Of a stretch of DNA of 64,000 bases, positions 47,004 through 53,392 are shown one piece after another. The stretch is from 66-474 sp040255405 (GTDB taxonomy: Bacteria > Pseudomonadota > Gammaproteobacteria > Xanthomonadales > Rhodanobacteraceae). The notes under the pieces are model-generated. The model searched no databases, had not been told where the DNA came from, and saw nothing but the letters and a program-made list of their open reading frames with translations. The stretch lies in the NCBI GenBank assembly GCA_040255405.1, contig JBDZUX010000004.1:106094-170093 (forward strand). The letters are read 5' to 3'. Positions within the stretch are counted from its first letter, which is position 1; each line of letters opens with the position of its first letter. The position numbers and the translations under genes are program-made.

Positions 47004-47038
47004 ATCTACGAATTTACGACAAGACGAATCGCGGGCAC

Positions 47039-47063
47039 AAAAAAAGGACGCGCGTGGCGTCCT
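47039..47063 (-). terminator. intrinsic terminator in the thrS leader (attenuator)
   Basis: On the minus strand AGGACGC (47063-47057), loop CACGC, GCGTCCT (47051-47045), then TTTTTT: a perfect seven-bp stem with a T-run. It stands 24 bases after the leader peptide stop. Upstream GCGCGGC can instead pair with GCC-AC-GCGC that overlaps its 5' arm, a plausible antiterminator. Confidence 0.8.
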
Positions 47064-47086
47064 CGTGGAGCCGCGCACGGATCGGA

Positions 47087-47107
47087 TCAGAAGGTCGTAG
47101 TTTCCAT
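47087..47107 (-). CDS. predicted thrS operon leader peptide Met-Glu-Thr-Thr-Thr-Phe
   Basis: A seven-codon frame, ATG GAA ACT ACG ACC TTC TGA, with three consecutive threonine codons and one phenylalanine codon. It sits between a promoter (47162-47190) and an intrinsic terminator, the order expected for a ribosome-mediated attenuator of an operon that makes ThrRS and PheRS. Low charged tRNA-Thr (or tRNA-Phe) would stall the ribosome here and favour readthrough. A weak ribosome site (GAG, nine bases upstream) is the main weakness. Confidence 0.7.
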   Translation of the reverse strand: METTTF

Positions 47108-47161
47108 GTCGCACGCTCGGCCGGCAGTTGTCTGCAGGCCACCTTGGTCAGCACGATTGCA

Positions 47162-47190
47162 ACGTTAGTGCAGGCCCGGCGCCGCGTCAA
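47162..47190 (-). promoter_or_regulatory. predicted sigma70 promoter of the thrS operon
   Basis: On the minus strand TTGACG (47190-47185), 17 bases, TAACGT (47167-47162). The start point would be near 47155, about 48 bases before the leader ATG and 325 before thrS. Confidence 0.65.
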
Positions 47191-47211
47191 CGCACGGACA
47201 GGCCAACCCGC

Positions 47212-47236
47212 GGGAAGCATCACGGCGATGCTTCCC
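47212..47236 (-). terminator. hairpin after the nirK-type gene
   Basis: GGGAAGCATC pairs perfectly with GATGCTTCCC across five bases, 12 bases after the stop of the nitrite reductase gene and upstream of the thrS promoter. No T-run follows, so it may be a weak terminator or a 3' end stabiliser. Confidence 0.55.
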
Positions 47237-47248
47237 ACGGCATCGAGG

Positions 47249-49255
47249 CTACGGCTTGCCCGGCCCCTTGGCGCGCACCGCCTTCACCTGGTCGGCCGTG
47301 ACCGGCTTGCCCTGGTTGCCCCACGAGGTGCGCTCGTGGTTGGCGATGTCGGCAACATCGGCATCGCTCAACATGGATCCGAACCCCGGCATGGCGCTCG
47401 GATAAGTCGTGCCGCCGATGGTCCGGCCGTGCGCACCGTGCAGGATCGTGTCGATCTGCACCGCCGGATCGGGATCCAGGACGACCGGATCGTCCTTCAG
47501 CGGCGGGAACGCGCCCGGAAGGCCCATGCCCGTGGCCTGATGGCATGCCGCACAGGTGTTGGTGTACAACGACGCACCGCGGGCCGGGTCGAACTTGTAC
47601 GGGCCAGCCGGGCCGGCTGCATTGGGCGCCGCCGCGGGAGTCGGGACGGCCCCGGTCTTCGCCGCGGTGATCGGCGGCTTCTCCGCTGCGATCGCCGCGG
47701 CATCGCCCACCTGCAGCACGCCCTGCGCGCCGATGATGGCGTGGGCCATATCGTGATCCACAAATACATAGTTGCCGGGCTGGTCGAGGGTGATATCGAA
47801 GATCGCGCCCGCACCCGGGCCGACGCTGTACGTGGAAACACCGCTCACGGCATCCGCGGCATCGCCACCGGGATAAACCTTGTCGAAGATGCCGCCGATC
47901 ACGTGGAACGAACTCCACAGATCCGGCCCGGCATTGACGAAGTAGATGCGCACTAGGCCGCCCGGCGTGGCCGGCAGCGGATGATCCTTGTACTGGAAGG
48001 CGACGCCGTTGAACACGACTTCATCGGGCCGCTCTTCCTTCATCTTCTCGAAATCCGGACCCATCAGCTTTCCGGAGATCTGCTGCGTGTACCACTCGCT
48101 CTGCACGATCACGTAGCTTTCCGCGGCCGGCGGCAGCGGCGTCGCCGGATCGACGATGATCGCGCCGTACATGCCGTTGCCAATGTGCAGCAGCACCGGC
48201 GGCGTGCCGCAGTGGTACAGGAACGCGCCCGGCACCTTGGCGACGAAGGAATAGGTCAGCGACTCGCCCGGCTCCAGTTCCGCGTAATGCAGGTTGGGGG
48301 GTGTGATGGCGGAATGGAAATCCAGCGAGTGCTGCATCGTGCCCTTGTTGGTGTAGGTCACGTTGATCGTCTGGCCCTGGCGGACGTGGATCACCGGCCC
48401 GGGCACGCTGTCGCCGAAGGTCCACGCCTGGTACTGCACGCCGTTCGCGATCGCAACGCTCGTGTCGGTCGACTCGATGTGCACGTCGACGCTGTTGCCC
48501 GGCTGCAGGGGCGGCAAGCGCGCATCCCGCGCCTTCTGCACCGGTCCGGTATCGGCCAGTGACAGCGGCGATACCGCGGCGGCAGCGGCGGCGGGCGTGG
48601 GCGCTCGCACGTGCAGGCTGCTCTGCAAACCCGCCACCAGGAAAAACACCAATACCGCGATCAGGAACAGGGCCGGTCCCTGGACGCGCCACGACACCGG
48701 GTGCACCGACGCCGGCACCGCATCGGTGCGCCATTCGGCAATCCAGCGCCAGCCCGGCCAGCCCCGCTCGATGTAGTAGTCGAGACTGTAAGGACTCGGC
48801 CCCGAACGGCTGTTGATCACGATCAGCGCGATGAACACCAGCACGTAAATGATGCCGGCCCCCATGTTGGTGGCGCCCACTGTGTACGGGCCGCCGAACC
48901 CTTCGGCGGTACTCCAGATCAGGAGGCTGAACAGCGCACCCAGCACGTACACCGTCTTGCGCGCGAAACCGAAGACGAGTGCGAGCGCCAGCAAGGTTTC
49001 GACGATGCGGGTCGCCCATACGAACAGGCTGGCGTGCGGCGTGACCAGATCGATCCAGAAGTTGAACCACCAGGCCGACCACGCGGGTTGGCCGTGCGCG
49101 GCGTTGTGCAGGTACCCGACGTAGTGAACCGCGAATTCCGACGTCCACGTGAATGCGGCGTTGGCCACCCAGATCAGACCGAAAGCAACCCGCAGAGCGG
49201 TTCTCGCCATGGCAGGCCAGGCAGAGGGCGGTTCGCGGGTGGGTTCCTGGGACAT
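47249..49255 (-). CDS. nirK: DoxX-like membrane domain fused to copper nitrite reductase and cytochrome c
   Basis: A 668-residue three-part protein. Residues about 15-150 form four membrane helices like DoxX (GLIWVANAAFTWTSEF, WATRIVETLLALALVFGFA), followed by another span at about 205-222. Residues about 270-530 are the two cupredoxin domains of copper nitrite reductase (nitrite to NO): type-1 Cu ligands His309, Cys349, His357, Met362; type-2 ligands His314, His348, His501; catalytic Asp312 and His451. Residues about 560-668 are a class I cytochrome c with CAACH (568-572). ATG at 49255 follows GAGGAG. A truncated or different reductase role is possible, but all key residues are present. Confidence 0.85.
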   Translation of the reverse strand: MSQEPTREPPSAWPAMARTALRVAFGLIWVANAAFTWTSEFAVHYVGYLHNAAHGQPAWSAWWFNFWIDLVTPHASLFVWATRIVETLLALALVFGFARKTVYVLGALFSLLIWSTAEGFGGPYTVGATNMGAGIIYVLVFIALIVINSRSGPSPYSLDYYIERGWPGWRWIAEWRTDAVPASVHPVSWRVQGPALFLIAVLVFFLVAGLQSSLHVRAPTPAAAAAAVSPLSLADTGPVQKARDARLPPLQPGNSVDVHIESTDTSVAIANGVQYQAWTFGDSVPGPVIHVRQGQTINVTYTNKGTMQHSLDFHSAITPPNLHYAELEPGESLTYSFVAKVPGAFLYHCGTPPVLLHIGNGMYGAIIVDPATPLPPAAESYVIVQSEWYTQQISGKLMGPDFEKMKEERPDEVVFNGVAFQYKDHPLPATPGGLVRIYFVNAGPDLWSSFHVIGGIFDKVYPGGDAADAVSGVSTYSVGPGAGAIFDITLDQPGNYVFVDHDMAHAIIGAQGVLQVGDAAAIAAEKPPITAAKTGAVPTPAAAPNAAGPAGPYKFDPARGASLYTNTCAACHQATGMGLPGAFPPLKDDPVVLDPDPAVQIDTILHGAHGRTIGGTTYPSAMPGFGSMLSDADVADIANHERTSWGNQGKPVTADQVKAVRAKGPGKP

Positions 49256-49474
49256 GCGTGGGTTCTCCTCGGTGGATCGTGCGGGGCCGATGCGATTCGC
49301 GATGCAGCGCCAAAACAAGGATTGTCGAAGTCGTCTCGAAACGCGCAGCTGCCCGGCGCATCGGCACGACGTTGCGCGGCGAGCACCACGAGGATGCCCG
49401 GGACACAAAGGCCACTATCGTAAGCGACCGGTGAAGGCGATGTCACGTCGCAGCGCACGGCACACCACACCGCA
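49256..49474. other. intergenic region upstream of the nitrite reductase gene
   Basis: No gene is seen here. I found no FNR-type (TTGAT-N4-ATCAA) or NsrR-type palindrome by eye, so control by oxygen or NO is not apparent from this stretch. Confidence 0.4.
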
Positions 49475-49503
49475 TTGAGCGCCATCCCGTATCACGCTAT
49501 AGT
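49475..49503 (+). promoter_or_regulatory. predicted promoter of tRNA-Val
   Basis: TTGAGC (49475-49480), 17 bases, TATAGT (49498-49503); start point close to 49510, about 18 bases before the tRNA. Confidence 0.7.
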
Positions 49504-49527
49504 GCGCGGCTCGCGCCAAGTGCGCGC

Positions 49528-49602
49528 GGGCGGTTAGCTCAGCGGTAGAGCACTACCTTGACATGGTAGGGGTCACAGGTTCGATCCCTGTACCGCCCAC
49601 CA
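49528..49602 (+). tRNA. tRNA-Val (GAC)
   Basis: A 75-base cloverleaf: acceptor GGGCGGT/ACCGCCC, D-arm TAGCTCAGCGGTAGAGCA, anticodon arm CTACC-TTGACAT-GGTAG with anticodon GAC, T-arm CAGGTTCGATCCCTG, and an encoded CCA. A terminator follows at 49623. Accessory-type genes begin on its 3' side. Confidence 0.96.
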
Positions 49603-49622
49603 GCTTTGCGGGATTCGAATCG

Positions 49623-49652
49623 AGCCGGACCCGTGCGCTGGTCCGGCTTTTT
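49623..49652 (+). terminator. intrinsic terminator after tRNA-Val
   Basis: AGCCGGACC (49623-49631) pairs perfectly with GGTCCGGCT (49640-49648), followed by TTTTCTT. Confidence 0.9.
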
Positions 49653-49953
49653 CTTCCGCACCCCCACTGCGACGCCCCACGCGTCTTCGGAATGCGTTCT
49701 CCGCATTGCCTGAAAGATGCGTGCGGATTGCCCCGAACGCGACACCGCGGCCGCGTGGGCCAGCGGGTCTGTTTACTGCGCCCGCGGGAAATACCCGACG
49801 CGTCTTCGACCCGCGGGTCGGGATTTCCGAGTATCGCGCAGGAATGGTCACGCCCATTGCAAAGCACCCCGTCAAGATTCGCAGGTGCCAGTCCCGAGGG
49901 GTCCACTCTGCGTGGGCGGACTGGCACGCTTGTCCCGCCCTGCGAGAAAACCC
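49653..49953. other. 301-base gap with no recognisable gene
   Basis: Between the tRNA terminator and the next gene I see no coding region, repeat or hairpin of note. It includes CGCCCACGC-like and GTCCCGCCC segments but no clear element. A remnant of an integration junction is possible and cannot be shown. Confidence 0.5.
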
Positions 49954-50472
49954 ATGAGATTCGTCTTCATACCGATTGCAACGTTGTCATTGGTCGTATC
50001 CGTCTCCACACCATTACACGCGGGCACGCCCGGAACAGCCTGCCAGTCGGCCCCGTACCGTCAATTCGATTTCTTTGCGGGGGACTGGGATGCGTATTCG
50101 TCGGATGCGCCTTCGAAAGTCATTGCACGCAATCAGGTCACCGTCATCCTGGGCGGGTGCGTCATCCACGAGGACTACCGGCAGAACGACGGCCTGCATG
50201 GCAAGAGCTTCAGTCTCTACGACGCTGCGCGACGCCGGTGGCACCAAAGCTGGGTAACCAATCGCGGGGACGTGTTGCTGCTGGATGGGCACGCGGCAAA
50301 CGGGACGATGACGTTTCAAGGGCAGCATCGCAACGCGTCCGGGAAACGCGAGGTCGTTCGTGTCGTGTGGCGGCCGGCTGGTCGCGATGTGCGAGAAACG
50401 GCGACGCACTCTTTGGACGACGGGAAAACGTGGCAGCCCATGTTTGACATCGTGTTCAAGCCGCATCGGTGA
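49954..50472 (+). CDS. exported protein, DUF1579-like, unknown function
   Basis: A 172-residue protein with a signal peptide (MRFVFIPIATLSLVVSVSTPLHA, residue 23) and a lipocalin-like body starting CQSAPYRQFDFFAGDWDAY, containing VTVILGGCVIHEDYRQNDGLHG and ending FDIVFKPHR. The wording FDFFAGDWD and the alternating GxS/T strands resemble DUF1579 or heme-binding beta-barrel families; I would not commit further. Cysteines at 30 and 69 could form a disulfide. Start chosen for the signal peptide. Confidence 0.7.
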   Translation: MRFVFIPIATLSLVVSVSTPLHAGTPGTACQSAPYRQFDFFAGDWDAYSSDAPSKVIARNQVTVILGGCVIHEDYRQNDGLHGKSFSLYDAARRRWHQSWVTNRGDVLLLDGHAANGTMTFQGQHRNASGKREVVRVVWRPAGRDVRETATHSLDDGKTWQPMFDIVFKPHR

Positions 50473-50534
50473 CTCCGCTGCTTGCGCGGGCGAGTAATGT
50501 ACGGGCGCCGTAGCGGGCGCCAACGAAGCTCGAC

Positions 50535-50942
50535 GTGACGAGGCACCTCGGCACAGGACATCCGCTGAGCAGGGCCGACGCGTGGCGACAGATGGCGATG
50601 TTCCTTGGGCACCGGGAACTTCGCGGCTTTGGTTTGTGGGCGGTGGAGGAGCGCAGTACCGGGCGGTTTCTCGGCCGGGTCGGCTGCCAGGAGCCGGAAG
50701 GATTTCCCGCGTTCGAAATTGCGTACGCCCTCGCCAGGCCGGCGTGGGGCAAGGGCTGCGCGCGCGAAGGCGCGGGCGCCGCGCTGGATTTCGCGAAAAA
50801 CGCACTGGGCCACACGGCGATCACCAGCATCATCCGTCCGGCGAATTCGGCCTCGATTCGCGTGGCGCAATCACTCGGCGCGGTGGCGGCCGAAACCATC
50901 GAGTTCTTCGGAGCGCCCTCGGTGCTCTACCGCTACCGGTGA
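50535..50942 (+). CDS. GNAT-family acetyltransferase, N-terminally shortened
   Basis: A 135-residue product (GTG start) with the RimJ-type core: AMFLGHRELRGFGLWAVEE, RVGCQEPEGFPAFEIAYALARPAWGKGCAREGAGAAL (in parts) and RPANSASIRVAQSLGA. It starts at what is residue 40-45 in full-length homologues (VTRHLG), and an in-frame TAG at 50511 blocks any longer version. Either a truncated remnant or a compact acetyltransferase; activity is doubtful. Confidence 0.65.
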   Translation: MTRHLGTGHPLSRADAWRQMAMFLGHRELRGFGLWAVEERSTGRFLGRVGCQEPEGFPAFEIAYALARPAWGKGCAREGAGAALDFAKNALGHTAITSIIRPANSASIRVAQSLGAVAAETIEFFGAPSVLYRYR

Positions 50943-50981
50943 CGTTCCACGCGACGCGTTGGCTCGCGGAAATGAAGCCCA

Positions 50982-51539
50982 TCAAGCCTTCGGCACGTCG
51001 CGTCCATCCCGGCAGCATGGCGGCAACGGATCGACGGCATTCTGAAACAGTGCCAGCCTCACATTGCTGTAGTGAGGCGGAAGCCCCGTGACGTCTCCGA
51101 GTTGCCGATCGCCGATGTGCTGGAAGCCGCATCGGACGTAGTAGTCCACCAGCCGTTGGTTGTCGGCCCAGGTATCCATCCGCACGAACTGCCTGCCCAA
51201 GCTTGAAGCGTATCCGTGCGACCATGCCAGGACCGACCGCGCCAGGTTGCTCCCCTTGCGTGAAGGATTGACGCACATGCGATGGATGTAGATTGCATCC
51301 CCTCGCTCTTCCCCCGTCCAGATCAACGCGTCGGAAAGCGCCACCGAAAAATAGCCCGCCAAGACACCATTCGGGAAATCGGATGAAAAATGCAGGCCGG
51401 CTCGAATTTCTGCTTCGACGTGGCTCTCCGGAAAAGACGGCCAGAGCGGAAGCCGCCTCGCCTTTTGATACGCAAGCGCCGAATTCCAAAAATTGCGGAA
51501 GGTGCCGATATCCGAATAGGTACTGGGGCGAATCTTCAT
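50982..51539 (-). CDS. GNAT-family acetyltransferase
   Basis: A 185-residue GNAT protein with the usual order: MKIRPSTYSDIGTFRNFWNSALAYQ, YIHRMCVNPSRKGSNLARSVLAWS (CoA-binding region, with the R/Q-x-x-G-x-G/A pattern partly changed to RKGSNLA), DNQRLVDYYVRCGFQHIGDR. Substrate unknown. ATG at 51539 with AGGA before it. Confidence 0.8.
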   Translation of the reverse strand: MKIRPSTYSDIGTFRNFWNSALAYQKARRLPLWPSFPESHVEAEIRAGLHFSSDFPNGVLAGYFSVALSDALIWTGEERGDAIYIHRMCVNPSRKGSNLARSVLAWSHGYASSLGRQFVRMDTWADNQRLVDYYVRCGFQHIGDRQLGDVTGLPPHYSNVRLALFQNAVDPLPPCCRDGRDVPKA

Positions 51540-51589
51540 CCTGGTTCCTCACGCCGGCATCCGGGCCCGGCCGATCGATGCACGGGCCA

Positions 51590-51970
51590 TCAATGCTTGA
51601 ATTCGAAAAGCTCGACCCGATTGTCCGCGGGATCTTCGATCAGTATCCGGTCACCGCCGATGCCGTGGACGATCTCGTTGCGGAATTTGACGCCCTTACT
51701 GCGCAGCGCCTCCACGATCTCCGGAAGATTGGAAACCGGCAGTGAAATCCGGTTCCATCCGCCCGGCTCGGGCACCGAGCCATCGGGCATGGCCATGCCG
51801 CCACCACCCTGCAGACCCGGCGCACTCACGAGCAATCGAAGATCGTCGCGATCAAGCATGGCAAAGCGTGGCGCCGGATGCATGACCACGCTGAAACCCA
51901 AGTGTGCCGTATAAAGGGCAACCGCCGCATCCACGCCGTCAACGATGTAGCGCACGCTTGTGGTCGACAT
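51590..51970 (-). CDS. VOC-family (glyoxalase/bleomycin-resistance fold) protein
   Basis: A 126-residue single-domain VOC protein (VRYIVDGVDAAVALYTAHLG, NRISLPVSNLPEIVEALRSK, LIEDPADNRVELFEF). Metal-ligand positions are not clearly conserved (His in the first strand missing). Possibly a resistance or isomerase relative; function unknown. ATG at 51970 with GGAGG. Confidence 0.8.
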   Translation of the reverse strand: MSTTSVRYIVDGVDAAVALYTAHLGFSVVMHPAPRFAMLDRDDLRLLVSAPGLQGGGGMAMPDGSVPEPGGWNRISLPVSNLPEIVEALRSKGVKFRNEIVHGIGGDRILIEDPADNRVELFEFKH

Positions 51971-52053
51971 CCTGCCCTCCTCGTTGTCTCACCCCGACAC
52001 CGCGAGCGGATGCATCGACCGTTGATCGATGGAGTCCGCTCCGCAGCAATGTG

Positions 52054-52437
52054 TCATTCCGCTTCGCTGACCATGACGTAATAGCCATCGGGGTCGTGCA
52101 GCGCGAACTCCCTCGTTCCCGTATTCGGGCTCACGCGCGGCTCCTCGTCGAGGTGGTCGACCAAGCCGCGCGCATTTTGCAGCGCCTGCGCGAAGCCATC
52201 GACGCGGAAGAACAGGAGAAGACCATTGCCAGGCCGGACCAATTCGGGACTCGCCAGCGTCGGATGCTCGTGGGCGCCCCATTCATGCATGCTGAGCAAC
52301 ACCGTGCCGTCGGCGTCATGGAGCTGGCCGAAATAATCATGTTCCGGCGCAGCCTGCGGCATGCCAAGCAGGGTTTGGTACCACTCGAGGCTTTGGGCCA
52401 CGTCACGAACCCCGATGATTGTCCATAGGCGTTTCAT
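52054..52437 (-). CDS. VOC-family protein
   Basis: A 127-residue VOC domain (IIGVRDVAQSLEWYQTLLGM, HDYFGQLHDADGTVLLSMHEW, RVSPNTGTREFALHDPDGYYVMV). Has the DPDGY motif common to dioxygenase-like VOC proteins. Stands 83 bases from the other VOC gene on the same strand, so may be co-transcribed. ATG at 52437; longer upstream frame not supported. Confidence 0.82.
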   Translation of the reverse strand: MKRLWTIIGVRDVAQSLEWYQTLLGMPQAAPEHDYFGQLHDADGTVLLSMHEWGAHEHPTLASPELVRPGNGLLLFFRVDGFAQALQNARGLVDHLDEEPRVSPNTGTREFALHDPDGYYVMVSEAE

Positions 52438-52571
52438 GCGCTTCTCTCCCGTGGCTTGGCGTACTTCATGTTTCCTGCTCGACGAAGGCGGCAATTCGTG
52501 CCTGTTTCTTCGTAGCAAGGGTTTACGGTTTGTCCGAGGGCGCGTGCGGCGGCTCATTCCAACCGGAACCG

Positions 52572-53186
52572 TCATGCCGCTCCATGGCCGGAGTATGTTC
52601 TCGACGCGGGACCGGCCGCTGCATCCTTCGCCAACCTTGTTATGGCATCGGCATCAAGCCGGCAATGCCTGGTCTCTTCACTCACGCGCGAACCGATGCG
52701 GATGCAGAAATCGCGGGCCGTGACACTCCCGGCGGCGACAACCCAATCGATGCGGGCGCAACCATGCTTGTCGGCCAGTACCGCCAAGTATCGCACCAGC
52801 GCATTCCCCACGCCGTGTCCGCGATGGCTTGCCCGGACAAAGAGATCGTCAAGCCAGATGCCGGGTTGGGCCAGGAAGCTCGAGAACGTCTGGTGGAAGC
52901 TGGCGAACCCGATGGGTTTGCCGTCTGCTTCCGCGAGCAGCGCGCGGAAATAGGGGGAAGTCCCCCGCATCGCGGCCACCAACTTTCGCGGCGTCGCCTG
53001 GACTGACGAGAAGCAACCATCGAACGCTGCCTGGAAGCAAATGAGATCGAAAATTGCGTCGGCGTCGCGCTCCGCGGCCTCGCGTATCGCGAAGCACGGC
53101 GGGTCTTGAAGCACGATGCGCGGCTTCGGATGGGAACCCGAATCCGTGCGCCCATCCCGCAATGCTTTTGCGATGCAAACATTCAT
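52572..53186 (-). CDS. GNAT-family acetyltransferase
   Basis: A 204-residue protein: IREAAERDADAIFDLICFQAAFD, GIWLDDLFVRASHRGHGVGNALVRYL (CoA-binding R-G-x-G-x-G/A), and RDFCIRIGSRVSEETRHCRLD. The N-terminal 30 residues before FAIREA have no family character; a GTG near 53114 may be the true start. Substrate unknown. Confidence 0.75.
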   Translation of the reverse strand: MNVCIAKALRDGRTDSGSHPKPRIVLQDPPCFAIREAAERDADAIFDLICFQAAFDGCFSSVQATPRKLVAAMRGTSPYFRALLAEADGKPIGFASFHQTFSSFLAQPGIWLDDLFVRASHRGHGVGNALVRYLAVLADKHGCARIDWVVAAGSVTARDFCIRIGSRVSEETRHCRLDADAITRLAKDAAAGPASRTYSGHGAA

Positions 53187-53333
53187 GCGCCGGCACGCAG
53201 TGGGGACATGCGTTCGTTCACCGTCCTCGTTTTGCGCCTCGGCCGGTGACAGTCTGCGAAACACGGCCGGCGACAAACGCCGGTAGATGCCTCCGTGATG
53301 CAGGCCTGGCCGCGGCTGCGGCGCCCGGGGAAG

Positions 53334-53367
53334 CCGGGCCGCACGGGGGGGTCCCCATACGGCCCGG
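53334..53367 (-). terminator. hairpin after the TonB receptor gene
   Basis: CCGGGCCG (53334-53341) pairs with CGGCCCGG (53360-53367) in a 34-base hairpin 26 bases beyond the receptor stop. No T-run is present, so termination is uncertain. Confidence 0.5.
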
Positions 53368-53392
53368 AGATTCGAGGCATCCACCCACTCGC

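Noticed and set aside
45068..47956. Open frame of over 900 codons antisense to thrS and the nitrite reductase gene
   Set aside because: Artefact of third-position GC; it crosses the thrS promoter, attenuator and two sense genes.
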